Below the pieces are notes generated by a model. It ran no database searches. It saw nothing but the letters and a program-made list of their open reading frames with translations, and was not told where the DNA came from. Below are positions 34,480 to 43,403 of a stretch of 64,000 nt of DNA, in pieces (the first letter of the stretch is position 1; each line of letters begins with the position of its first letter). This stretch comes from Cytophagales bacterium Alg240-R148. GTDB lineage: Bacteria > Bacteroidota > Bacteroidia > Cytophagales > Cyclobacteriaceae. The stretch spans positions 1,134,379-1,198,378 of the forward strand of contig LS999826.1 of the NCBI GenBank assembly GCA_900537185.1, read 5' to 3'. Both the position numbers and the translations under genes were made by a program.

Positions 34480-37400
34480 TTAAATTTCAATATAAAACGA
34501 AGCGCCTTCTCCTACAGTACTCTCGCACCAAGTTCTTCCGCCCATTGCTTCTACATATTTTTTGACTATGCTTAAGCCAAGCCCAGTAGAGGCCTCGTTT
34601 CCTGTTGGTTTGGAAGAGAGCTTTTGAAATTTTTTGAATAGTAAATTGATTTCACTGGTATCAATTCCTTGGCCATTGTCGGAAACTTCAAATACAATTT
34701 TGCCATCTTTTTCAAATGCTCCGATGCTTATTTCTTCATCAGAAGGAGAAAATTTGAGTGCATTGGAAACCAAATTATCCAACGCAAGTTGCAGAAAACT
34801 TAGGTCCGTTAATAAGGTCTGCTTGGCGCATCTATTGAAAGTTTTGATCGTGATGTTCTTTATATTGGCTGTGATTTTATAATCGTTGCGTACTTTTGAA
34901 ATAAGTGTATTAATGTTTACCACATCCTCATTTAAGGTAGTAAAGCCATTTTCTAACCCATTAACGTCTAAAATTCTGTTGATCATTTGACAGAGCCTGT
35001 CGGTAGAACCGATGATCATGTCCATGTTCTCTTGTTCCTTATTGTATTGCATCTTGACCAATCCGGCCAAGCCCTTGATTTGATTGAGTGGGCTTCTTAA
35101 GTCATGAGAAACGATGCTGATTAGGTTGTCTTTGTCGTTGTTGAGCTCAATTAATTTTTTATTCTTGGATTGCAGCTTTTCTTGTTGTTCTTTTAGTTCA
35201 AAAGTCCTTTTTCTAATTTTTTTCTCCATTTGATTGTACAACAGGGAATTGTCTAAAGAAGTAGCCATTTGACCACTAATCAGTCCAATAAATTCTTTTT
35301 GTTCGCTTGTAAAAGCAGTAGAGTTCACCGAGCTTTCCAAGTAAACTATGCCAGTAACGGTACCCAATTTAATTATCGGAAAACAAAACAAACTGAGGTC
35401 GTTCTTGTTCTTGAAATAAGGATCGTTCTTAAACCGATTGTCGTGTGCTATGTTGGCAGTTGAAAAGCTTGTCTTGGACCGAAGTACAAATTTAATAATG
35501 GAGTTTGGAACCAGCAATTCTTGGTGGATATCGATTTCGTGGTATATGTTTTCTTCTTCTCCTAAAATGGAGGTGTTGATGCAGAGTTTTTCTTCCTTGT
35601 TTAGAACAAACACGGCATTTGCAGCCGCAGTAATTTCTTTTACAACCGCAAGAATTGTTTTCTGGACCTGTAAAAGCGTTAGTCCGTTGGAAATTGCACT
35701 GGATGCCTTGATTACTTCTTTTAAGTTGATTTTACTTAATTCGTACAAGTTAATTTCAGATACTTGAGACCCATCTTTTTTTCTTGGCTGGTCGTAGCGC
35801 TTGATAATAGATGGGTGTAGCTTCTCCAATTGTTGTGCTTTGGATAATGCTCCCCAGCGTTGGTAGGCTTTATGTGCTTGCTGTATTAACAAATTGGACT
35901 CTGTTGTTTGGTTGTTTTCACATGCAATTTTACTAGCCAATTCAAGGGCCAGAGCCAAATCGTTGTAGTATTTGTTTTCTTTGCATAATGAAATCACCGT
36001 CTCAATTGTTTTACTAGCTTCAGAAAGTTGGTTGAAAACCCTTTGTTTTTGGGCTTTTAATAAGAGCAATTTGTGGTGGAAATTCGCATCGGAATTTTTG
36101 CTCCATTTTGTGAATTTTTTTATGGAGGTATGGATCAGTTTTAAACGCCTTTTTTTCTCTTTTACATTTTGAGCTTGGTAGGTTTCAAGGTAGGCCAATG
36201 TACGGTATTGATGGAAAAAAGCAACCATAATGCTCGACATCCGCTGTTTGTTTTGGTCCTGAATGGTATTGGCATATTTTACGGCATAATTGTTTTTACC
36301 AAATAGATAACTCAAGTAGAGTTTGTTTGTGAACAAGTAAAAATCCAATAGGTTCTGCTCGCTGCTTTTTGGGTTGAGCACGCTGCGTTCATCAAACGCT
36401 TCACCGATTAATTTTGTGTTGTCCTTTTTACTGTGTATTAAGTTCTGAACAGTTTGTTGGAAAAGTTGGTTGCGTTCCAATAATAAATACTGGTTGCGTT
36501 CTTTGATGCGTTCCCCAAATTCTCCAAGATCATTTTCTAGGTTCAACAATTCCTTTCCCAAATAAAAGGAATGCATGCCGTAAATGAATAGAGCCGATGA
36601 TGCATATTCGTTGTCTCCGGTTTCCAAAGCATGGTAGTAGGCCTCTTTTAAAACTTCTAAAGAATCCTTAATGGGCAAGGTCCATACATAAACAAAAGTA
36701 GCCAATACAAATTTGCTTCTTGAGCTAATGGATTTGTCTCCCAATTTTTTTATCAATTCATGTGCTACAGAGCCTATCTGAAAGCCCTGTACGGCATTGT
36801 CCAATGCACCACATTGAATAATGCCGTATCCAGTTAAGGCCAGGATAGCATCTTTAGAAATACCTTCATTCAAACAAATCCGAACTGATTTTAATAAAAG
36901 TATGGTGAAGAGCTTTGGGTTGGAACGGTACACCAAAGACCCAAACGAAGCAATAATTTTAACTATGTTTTTGGATGTTGGGTTGGTCATCAAAGGAAGG
37001 TCCCTTAAACTGTCAATTCCTTTGATTTTTATGGAAAGTTCTGTTCTAATTACAGCCAAAACAACCTCTGTTTTACTGGGGTTGGCTTTGAATTTTAACC
37101 CAAGTTCCCAAAGCAAATCCATACCTATTTTTACAGCATCCAATAGTTGGTTTCGTGCAACAAGAGACTTAATTCTCGTAATGAGCACCTCTACTTTTTG
37201 ATTGCTGTCTTTTGCACGCTCAATACATGGGCCAATAAAAGCATCCATCACGTCATACTCTGCTGCTAAAAAAGCTGTTTCGGCAGCAGCCTCATAAAAC
37301 TGGTACATACGATCAAATCCAGTTTCCCAATCTTCCTCCAAGATAAATTGACAAGCACGCTGGTAGTATTTTAGCGCTATTTTATTGGCTCCATTTTTGG

Positions 37401-39675
37401 CTTTGTGCCCCGATTGTATATTCAAAAGGAGCAGGTTTTCTCTTTTTTGTTTCGGATGGGCAAGAGCGGCATTAAAATGGTCGGTTATGGTATACAGGTT
37501 TTTATTTTGTACATCCGGTTGTTCCTGGAAATATTGTGCGATATTAAAATGCAACTCCGCTTTTTCCGTTTCATCCAACAAGGAATAAATGGCTTGTTGG
37601 ATCTTATCGTGGATAAACCTATAGGTAATGTCGTTGAGGAGGTATTCTTTATCTGCAATTTCTTTTTTACTTATTTGAACAATTAACCCGGCATTGACAC
37701 AATGAATAAGGGCAGACCTTACTGCTTCTCTGTTTTTTCGGGAAATATCAAATAAATACGCAGAATGAAACCTGTTGCCCAAACAAGAGGCTAATTTAAG
37801 GATGTCCAATGTGCTGGAATGGAAGGAAGTAACTTTTTGGATGAGCAATTCAATAACATTGTTGGAATAACCGAAATTTTGAATTTCGTCGATGCTCCAG
37901 TTCCAAGCATTTTTGAGGTTGCCTCCATTCGGGCTGTAGTGCAACAAGTTTTGGTCTCGCAGGGCCTTTAGTAAGTGCAGTGTTTGTTGTGGGTTGCCGT
38001 ATGTTTTGTCAAAAAGACTTTTAGACAAGGCCGCAACTGCTTCCAGATCTGCGTTTAAGGTGGTGGCTATAATTCCACTAATTTCATCTTCTCCCAAGTT
38101 TTTTAAAAACAATTCGTGAGAAGGTAATTGTTGGGTGTTGATGTGTTGGACCGTTTCAATTAAATCCGGATGGTTGCCTAATTCATTGTCTCTATAAGTA
38201 CAAATTATTAAAGTATGGTGGATGTTCGTGTCTTTTGATAAATGTCGGAGCAGCTGCAAAGACTCTGTATCAGCGAATGTAAGGTCATCTAAAAACAAAA
38301 TAAGTGGGTGGGCTCGATTGGCAAGCGTTCCAATTAATTTGCTGAAAGCCTGAATGATTTTTGGGATTTCGTTTTCATAGGCTATGTTTTTGACTGGTGC
38401 GGTATCTCCAACTACCAACTCTAGGTTGGGGATCAGCTGTGACAACAGGTGTTTATTATCAAATGTCTCGTTTAATAGAGTGTTCCATTCCGATAGAATG
38501 TCGGGTTCTTTGGTTAATAAATTATCAATATAAGCCTCAAATGCTTTTATAAACCCATAAAAAGGTTTGTCTTGGTGTTCGATTTTAAAGGTACCCTCTA
38601 AAAAGTTTCCTTTGAGAGCTGTAACCGGCTTTTTAAGTTCTTTTACTAAAAATGTTTTTCCGGTACCAGAATACCCTGCTATCAATACAAATTCTTTGCT
38701 GCCTTTGGCAACACCGTCAAAAGCGGTCATTAGTTTATGGTACTCGTGGTCTCTTCCAAACAAACGGTGGGTCCTAAAGAATTTGCCACTGTGGTCGCCT
38801 TTGGCCAATTCGAAATCATCATTTAAAACTCCCGTTTCTAAAGATTTTATAATGGTCAATAAATCCTTTTTTACTGAGTAAGCAGATTGATACCTTTTGT
38901 GGGCACTTTTCTCCAATAATTTTAATATTATTTTTGATATCATAATAGGCACTTGTGGCGATAACAAGTGGGGAGGAGAAGGCTTCATGGCAATGTGCTG
39001 TTGGATCAGCTCCAATGGGTTTTCGGCCTTAAAGGGCAAGTGAGAGGTGAAAACCTCATATAAAATTACACCCATAGAATAAAGATCCGACCGATTGTCT
39101 ATTAGAGCTGCTACCCGACCTGTTTGTTCAGGAGCAATGTATTCGAGGTTGTTCTCCAAATAGTTGATGCCATTGGGCTGTTCCTTTTTTTTGTTGCTGC
39201 TGGTGCTGATACCAAAATCAATCAAACGCACTTGGTTGGTCGGCGTCACGATTGTATTATAACTGGATAGATTCTTATGGACAATGTGGTGGTGGTGCAA
39301 CGATGAAATCGCTTCGCATAAATCCACCGCAATTTTTAGTTTTTCACCCAATGTAAGGTTGTTGCCTTTAATTTTGTCTTTGAGCGTACTGCCATTTATA
39401 TATTCCAGTACTAAAGCATGTTTGTTGCTGATCTTCGTTTTAGAAATTGGTTTCCTGATATAAGGAGAATCAAGGTTTTTGGTGGTGTCATACTCGTTGA
39501 GCAGCTGGGTAAGCTGTTCATTGGAAACCAACTCTTTTTTTAACACTTTGATGATTACAGGTCGTCCAAACGCCTCATTCTCATTCAGATAAATTAAACT
39601 GTTTAATTCTTCTGATATAACTTTTGCCTTATTTAATAGTTTCTCCATTAAAGCCACATGATCTATAAGTATCAA
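34480..39675 (-). CDS. Giant hybrid: Ser/Thr kinase-like domain, AAA ATPase, GAF and sensor histidine kinase
   Basis: 1731 residues (ATG at 39648 would remove 9). Order: protein-kinase fold (about 15-275; Lys43 in 'VIIKVLKK', 'IDFGIST' Asp153, 'YIAPEQTGR', 'SDLYSMGVILYEV'); AAA/STAND ATPase (about 310-600; Walker A 'GYSGTGKT', Walker B 'LILFLDDLTFAD'); a long helical TPR-like region (600-1270); GAF (about 1300-1450); coiled coil; DHp with His1524 in 'SHDLRSPLNQIKGL'; HATPase ('LDNLVSNALKFSP', 'VSDNGQGID', 'STGLGLSIVKKYVEAMGG') to the end. The kinase catalytic loop reads HKNLSSYN, so the HRD Asp is Asn135 and the kinase domain is probably inactive. No transmembrane helices: a cytoplasmic sensor. 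No response regulator is adjacent. Confidence 0.92.
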   Translation of the reverse strand: MILIDHVALMEKLLNKAKVISEELNSLIYLNENEAFGRPVIIKVLKKELVSNEQLTQLLNEYDTTKNLDSPYIRKPISKTKISNKHALVLEYINGSTLKDKIKGNNLTLGEKLKIAVDLCEAISSLHHHHIVHKNLSSYNTIVTPTNQVRLIDFGISTSSNKKKEQPNGINYLENNLEYIAPEQTGRVAALIDNRSDLYSMGVILYEVFTSHLPFKAENPLELIQQHIAMKPSPPHLLSPQVPIMISKIILKLLEKSAHKRYQSAYSVKKDLLTIIKSLETGVLNDDFELAKGDHSGKFFRTHRLFGRDHEYHKLMTAFDGVAKGSKEFVLIAGYSGTGKTFLVKELKKPVTALKGNFLEGTFKIEHQDKPFYGFIKAFEAYIDNLLTKEPDILSEWNTLLNETFDNKHLLSQLIPNLELVVGDTAPVKNIAYENEIPKIIQAFSKLIGTLANRAHPLILFLDDLTFADTESLQLLRHLSKDTNIHHTLIICTYRDNELGNHPDLIETVQHINTQQLPSHELFLKNLGEDEISGIIATTLNADLEAVAALSKSLFDKTYGNPQQTLHLLKALRDQNLLHYSPNGGNLKNAWNWSIDEIQNFGYSNNVIELLIQKVTSFHSSTLDILKLASCLGNRFHSAYLFDISRKNREAVRSALIHCVNAGLIVQISKKEIADKEYLLNDITYRFIHDKIQQAIYSLLDETEKAELHFNIAQYFQEQPDVQNKNLYTITDHFNAALAHPKQKRENLLLLNIQSGHKAKNGANKIALKYYQRACQFILEEDWETGFDRMYQFYEAAAETAFLAAEYDVMDAFIGPCIERAKDSNQKVEVLITRIKSLVARNQLLDAVKIGMDLLWELGLKFKANPSKTEVVLAVIRTELSIKIKGIDSLRDLPLMTNPTSKNIVKIIASFGSLVYRSNPKLFTILLLKSVRICLNEGISKDAILALTGYGIIQCGALDNAVQGFQIGSVAHELIKKLGDKSISSRSKFVLATFVYVWTLPIKDSLEVLKEAYYHALETGDNEYASSALFIYGMHSFYLGKELLNLENDLGEFGERIKERNQYLLLERNQLFQQTVQNLIHSKKDNTKLIGEAFDERSVLNPKSSEQNLLDFYLFTNKLYLSYLFGKNNYAVKYANTIQDQNKQRMSSIMVAFFHQYRTLAYLETYQAQNVKEKKRRLKLIHTSIKKFTKWSKNSDANFHHKLLLLKAQKQRVFNQLSEASKTIETVISLCKENKYYNDLALALELASKIACENNQTTESNLLIQQAHKAYQRWGALSKAQQLEKLHPSIIKRYDQPRKKDGSQVSEINLYELSKINLKEVIKASSAISNGLTLLQVQKTILAVVKEITAAANAVFVLNKEEKLCINTSILGEEENIYHEIDIHQELLVPNSIIKFVLRSKTSFSTANIAHDNRFKNDPYFKNKNDLSLFCFPIIKLGTVTGIVYLESSVNSTAFTSEQKEFIGLISGQMATSLDNSLLYNQMEKKIRKRTFELKEQQEKLQSKNKKLIELNNDKDNLISIVSHDLRSPLNQIKGLAGLVKMQYNKEQENMDMIIGSTDRLCQMINRILDVNGLENGFTTLNEDVVNINTLISKVRNDYKITANIKNITIKTFNRCAKQTLLTDLSFLQLALDNLVSNALKFSPSDEEISIGAFEKDGKIVFEVSDNGQGIDTSEINLLFKKFQKLSSKPTGNEASTGLGLSIVKKYVEAMGGRTWCESTVGEGASFYIEI

Positions 39676-39823
39676 AAGTTAAATTACTTCGTTTTTAGAA
39701 CTAATTCTGTTCCTTTTGGATGTTTTTCTTACTTAGATGCATGAAAATTGGTTTTGCGTACTATTAATCTTAAAATATTGTTATTTAAACTTAAATTCTG
39801 AAGTGATATTTAAATTCTAGTTA

Positions 39824-39831
39824 TATATTTG
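39824..39831 (+). promoter_or_regulatory. -7 promoter box of the first ECF sigma gene
   Basis: TATATTTG, exact TAnnTTTG. It overlaps the furthest-upstream possible start codon (TTG at 39829), so translation from this promoter must start downstream. Confidence 0.5.
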
Positions 39832-39840
39832 TCACTGGAT

Positions 39841-40446
39841 TTGCTTACATCAACTCAAATATCACAATATGAACCATTTTTAAGGTCGTTGGCTTTGAAA
39901 ATTGTTGGTTCAATAGAAGACGCCGAAGACATCGTACAAGAGGTTTTTTTAAAGTTTTTTTCAAGAAACGTAGAAAAAATAGAGAATGTCAAGGCGTATT
40001 TGGCTAAGGCGGTGGTTAATTCTTGTTACACGCATCTAGAGGCGCTGAAAAAGAAAAAGGACGAATGCATTAATAAAATATCTTCTGCAGAGCTTTTTGA
40101 ATTGTACAAAGACATACCCAAAATCGATTTGGAAATTGAATTGTCCGAAGCATTGAAACTGCTTTCCAAAAAATTAGAGCCAATGGAGAAGGCTGTTTTT
40201 ATATTGCGAGAGGTTTTTGATTTTGACTATGCGGATATGCAAGATATTCTGGATAAAAAGATGGACAATTGCAGGCAACTATTGAGACGGGCCAAATTAA
40301 AGTTGAACCAAGACATACCTAAAATTAATTTTAATAACAACGGTGACCAACACCGCACTTTTTTTGAGAATTTCAAAAAAGCATGTCATTTAGGGAGTGC
40401 ATCTGAAATGATTGCAGACTTACTTTCTGATACATCTAAAAAATAA
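39841..40446 (+). CDS. ECF-type RNA polymerase sigma factor
   Basis: About 201 residues. Region 2 ('SIEDAEDIVQEVFLKFFSR', 'VKAYLAKAVVNSCYTHLEALKKKK') and region 4 ('LEPMEKAVFILREVFDFDYADMQDIL', 'CRQLLRRAKLKL') are clear. After region 4 comes a tail of about 35 residues ('FFENFKKACHLGSASEMIADLLSD') that resembles the first helix of the SnoaL-like extension of SigJ-type sigma factors, but the rest of that domain is absent. There is no ATG near the start: TTG 39829, CTG 39835, TTG 39841 and ATA 39859 are in frame. I give TTG 39841 because the -7 box covers 39829. No anti-sigma gene is adjacent. Confidence 0.85.
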   Translation: MLTSTQISQYEPFLRSLALKIVGSIEDAEDIVQEVFLKFFSRNVEKIENVKAYLAKAVVNSCYTHLEALKKKKDECINKISSAELFELYKDIPKIDLEIELSEALKLLSKKLEPMEKAVFILREVFDFDYADMQDILDKKMDNCRQLLRRAKLKLNQDIPKINFNNNGDQHRTFFENFKKACHLGSASEMIADLLSDTSKK

Positions 40447-40527
40447 ATTTCTTTTTTTGTCACAAAGCTGGATCTTTGCGGTCTTATTAATAAATAAGCG
40501 CTTTGCTTGTTAAAAAATCAGATTGTT

Positions 40528-41295
40528 ATGGAAATCATTATTGCTTTTTTTATAGGTCATTGGTATCTATCATTGTTCTTTCAAACCTTTTTTCTGCACC
40601 GTTATGCTTCTCACAGCGCATTTACTATGGGTAAAACAACAGAAAAAGTGTTTTATGTTTTGACTTGGATATTTCAAGGCTCCAATTATTTAAGCCCTTT
40701 TGGGTATGGTGTGATGCACAGAATGCACCATGCTTACGCAGACACAGAAAAGGACCCTCATTCACCAAAATACGATGAAACGTTGTTTAAAATGATGTGG
40801 AAGACGAAGACTTTTTATTCTTCGATTGTGAGTGGAGAATTCAAAGCAGAGGAACGTTTTGTGAATGGAGTTCCCCACTGGGCTTCTTTTGATAAATTTG
40901 CGAGTTCTTGGGTGTCGAGATTGTTTTGGGGTGCTTGTTATGTAGCAGTTTATTGGCAATTTGCTACAGTTTGGTGGATTTGGTTGTTGTTGCCTATTCA
41001 GTTTCTTTTATCACCAGTTCATGGAGCAATTATCAATTGGTTTGCACATAAATACGGTTATACCAATTTTAAAGTAGGCGATACTTCTAAAAACTTTTTA
41101 CCATTCGATTTTTTAATGATGGGAGAAAGTTACCACAACAACCACCACAAAAATGGGGACAATCCAAATTTCGGTTTGAGGTGGCACGAGATCGACCCAA
41201 CCTACTTGGTCATTTGGACCTTGGATAAAATGAACATCATTCAATTGAGAAAATCAAAAGTGGTACAACTTAAAGAGGTTAAAAAAGCAGCTTAA
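40528..41295 (+). CDS. Membrane fatty-acid (acyl-CoA) desaturase
   Basis: 255 residues from the ATG at 40528. The three histidine clusters of the membrane di-iron desaturases are present: HRYASH, HRMHHAYADTEKDPH and HNNHH, with hydrophobic helices before and between them. Such enzymes introduce a cis double bond (delta-9 type) using O2 and an electron donor. Shorter than eukaryotic stearoyl-CoA desaturases but normal for bacteria. Ends in a strong terminator at 41318-41357. Confidence 0.92.
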   Translation: MEIIIAFFIGHWYLSLFFQTFFLHRYASHSAFTMGKTTEKVFYVLTWIFQGSNYLSPFGYGVMHRMHHAYADTEKDPHSPKYDETLFKMMWKTKTFYSSIVSGEFKAEERFVNGVPHWASFDKFASSWVSRLFWGACYVAVYWQFATVWWIWLLLPIQFLLSPVHGAIINWFAHKYGYTNFKVGDTSKNFLPFDFLMMGESYHNNHHKNGDNPNFGLRWHEIDPTYLVIWTLDKMNIIQLRKSKVVQLKEVKKAA

Positions 41296-41317
41296 GTATA
41301 TTGTCGCATTTATTTCA

Positions 41318-41357
41318 AACGGCCCCATGAATAGGTTTACACTATTTCATGGGGCCG
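41318..41357 (+). terminator. Terminator after the desaturase
   Basis: Long stem AACGGCCCCATGAA / TTTCATGGGGCCGTT (with a small mismatch near the loop), followed by GTTTT. GC-rich against an AT-rich background. Confidence 0.75.
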
Positions 41358-41539
41358 TTGTTTTAAATTCATTTTTATCGGCTTGTTTAAAGCCCTTTGT
41401 ATCAAAGGCATAGCGGGTAATAATTCTTTTATAGCAGTGAAATGTGCAGGTTAGAACCTTCATTTCTTCAAAAAGGGACTATAAGGTACAGCACCGTGTA
41501 AATAATTAGAAATATGGTTCTTAAGTGATTTTTATCCCG

Positions 41540-41547
41540 TACCTTTG
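41540..41547 (+). promoter_or_regulatory. -7 promoter box of the DEAD-box helicase gene
   Basis: TACCTTTG, exact TAnnTTTG, 23 bp before the TTG start at 41571, predicting a leader of about 17 nt. Confidence 0.55.
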
Positions 41548-41570
41548 CGTTTCATTTTAATTTTAATGCA

Positions 41571-43343
41571 TTGAATAAATTTGCAGCACTGGGGCTTTCG
41601 GCTCCATTAGTATCAGCATTGGAGGGGATAGGATTTGAAAACCCCACTGAGATACAGGAAAAATCCATTCCGTTATTAATAGAAGGTAAAGTGGACTTTA
41701 TCGGATTAGCGCAGACGGGAACGGGGAAAACGGCAGCATTTGGGCTACCGATATTGGACGTAATAGACGTCGATGAGCGCAGGACGCAAGCGCTTATTTT
41801 GGCACCAACTAGAGAGTTGGGTTTGCAAATCACCAACCAACTTCAGGACTTCTCTAAAGAAGTTAGAGGGATTAACATACAAGCAGTTTATGGTGGTGCT
41901 GCAATAACCAATCAAATCAAGGCTTTGAAAAACCCGCCACAAGTGTTGGTTGCAACGCCCGGAAGATTGGTAGATTTAATTAATAGAAAGAAAGTAGATC
42001 TTTCAACTATTTCACATGTAATTTTGGATGAGGCGGATGAGATGCTGAACATGGGATTCAAAGAAGATTTGGATTTTATTTTGAGCCACGCACCGGAAGA
42101 AAAATATACTTGGTTGTTTTCTGCTACGATGCCAAACGACATCAAGAAAATTGTCAAGCGTTACATGGACAAACCTATTGAGGTAAAAGTCAATACGGGC
42201 AACATAGTCAATGTTAACATTGAACACCAATTCATTCAAGTAAGAAGGGATACCAAACAAGATGTTTTGAAAAGAGTAATTGACTCTAACCCTGAAATGA
42301 TTGGTGTTATATTCTGTCGAACCAAAGCAGATACGCAAAACTTAGCGAATGATTTGAGCGTTGGTGGTTATGCAGTTGAAGCGTTGCACGGTGATTTAAC
42401 ACAAGCGCAAAGAGAACGTGTAATGCGGCGTTTCAAAGCCCATTCAATTAAGCTAATTACGGCAACAGATGTAGCGGCCAGAGGGATTGATGTGAATGAC
42501 TTAACACATGTTATCCATTATTCACTTCCTGACGATAATGAATATTATACGCACAGAAGTGGTAGAACAGCAAGGGCCGGTAAAAAAGGTGTATCTATGT
42601 CTTTGGTAACCAAAGGAGATTTGAGGAAAATCAACTACCTGGAGAGACAATTGAAAATAAGTTTTACTAAAATAGAGGCACCTTCTAATTCTGAGATATA
42701 CCAAAGCAGACTTGAAAAGTGGACCGCGAAAGTTTTGGAAGCTAAACCTACCAAATCTTTGAACGACGAATTGTTTGAAGCTGTCAAGGGTAAGTTGGAA
42801 GATTTGGATGCCGAAGCTTTATTAAAGCACATCATTCAAAACGAAATGAATGGCATGGGCGTAGGCAAAGAATTGCCAACTTCCAATGACCATTCCGATC
42901 GTTCGGATCGCAGAGATAGAGGCGATCGCAGAGATAGGGGGGATCGCAGAGATAGAGGCGATCGTCGGGATCGCCGCGACCGAGACCGTGGAGACCGTGG
43001 AGATCGACGCGATAGAGACGACCGAAGCAGCAGAGAAGATAGAGGAGAAAGAAGAGATGCTAGAAAAAGTAGTGGAAAAGGTTCTGAATTATTCTTTATT
43101 AATGTTGGTGAATTCGATGGTGTAACCAAAGAAGAGTTGAAAGAATTTGTTGTAGAGTTTGGCGATGTAAAAGCGACCGATGTAAAAGTTGTGGAGGTAC
43201 AAGACAAACGCTCCTTTTTTGAGGTGAACGATGCTGCTTCTGGTGGTGTTGAAAAAGCAATGTCCAACCTTACTGTTGATGGTAGAAAAATCAAAGTAAA
43301 CCTGGAAAATGCACCAAAAAAGAAGAAACGAAAGAAATATTAA
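41571..43343 (+). CDS. DEAD-box RNA helicase with Arg/Asp-rich repeat linker and DbpA-type RNA-binding domain
   Basis: 590 residues; TTG start, since the only nearby ATG (41566) is out of frame. Helicase core 1-370: Q motif 'NPTEIQEKSIP', Walker A 'AQTGTGKT', 'PTRELGLQI', DEAD in 'VILDEADEMLNMGF', 'SAT', 'HRSGRTARAG'. Residues about 443-500 are an RD/GD repeat (DRRDRG units). The C-terminal 75 residues ('LFFINVGEFDGVTKEEL', 'SFFEVNDAASGGVEKAM', 'GRKIKVNL') form the RRM-like domain of DbpA/CsdA helicases. Probably ribosome assembly or cold-adapted RNA remodelling. A bidirectional terminator follows. Confidence 0.94.
   Translation: MNKFAALGLSAPLVSALEGIGFENPTEIQEKSIPLLIEGKVDFIGLAQTGTGKTAAFGLPILDVIDVDERRTQALILAPTRELGLQITNQLQDFSKEVRGINIQAVYGGAAITNQIKALKNPPQVLVATPGRLVDLINRKKVDLSTISHVILDEADEMLNMGFKEDLDFILSHAPEEKYTWLFSATMPNDIKKIVKRYMDKPIEVKVNTGNIVNVNIEHQFIQVRRDTKQDVLKRVIDSNPEMIGVIFCRTKADTQNLANDLSVGGYAVEALHGDLTQAQRERVMRRFKAHSIKLITATDVAARGIDVNDLTHVIHYSLPDDNEYYTHRSGRTARAGKKGVSMSLVTKGDLRKINYLERQLKISFTKIEAPSNSEIYQSRLEKWTAKVLEAKPTKSLNDELFEAVKGKLEDLDAEALLKHIIQNEMNGMGVGKELPTSNDHSDRSDRRDRGDRRDRGDRRDRGDRRDRRDRDRGDRGDRRDRDDRSSREDRGERRDARKSSGKGSELFFINVGEFDGVTKEELKEFVVEFGDVKATDVKVVEVQDKRSFFEVNDAASGGVEKAMSNLTVDGRKIKVNLENAPKKKKRKKY
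42906..43020 (+). repeat. 18-bp tandem repeat coding the RD-rich linker
   Basis: Three near-perfect copies of GATCGCAGAGATAGAGGC (42906-42959), then degenerate copies to about 43020. All are in frame and multiples of 3, so unit gain or loss would lengthen or shorten the linker without frameshift. Confidence 0.8.
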
Positions 43344-43353
43344 AGCACTAGAT

Positions 43354-43389
43354 AAAAAAAGGGGTATCCATTGGATGCCCCTTTTTTTT
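43354..43389. terminator. Bidirectional terminator between the helicase and serine-biosynthesis genes
   Basis: A-run, stem GGGGTATCC / GGATGCCCC with loop ATT (one T:G), T-run. It serves both convergent genes. Confidence 0.9.
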
Positions 43390-43403
43390 ATGCTTTGTAT
43401 TTT

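Noticed and set aside
42906-43020. Tandem repeat considered as a CRISPR-like array
   Set aside because: Units are contiguous without spacers and encode an in-frame RD-rich linker.
42836-43294. 152-codon minus-strand frame opposite the helicase C-terminus
   Set aside because: It is Ser/Arg-rich antisense of the RD repeat; the plus-strand helicase is unambiguous there.
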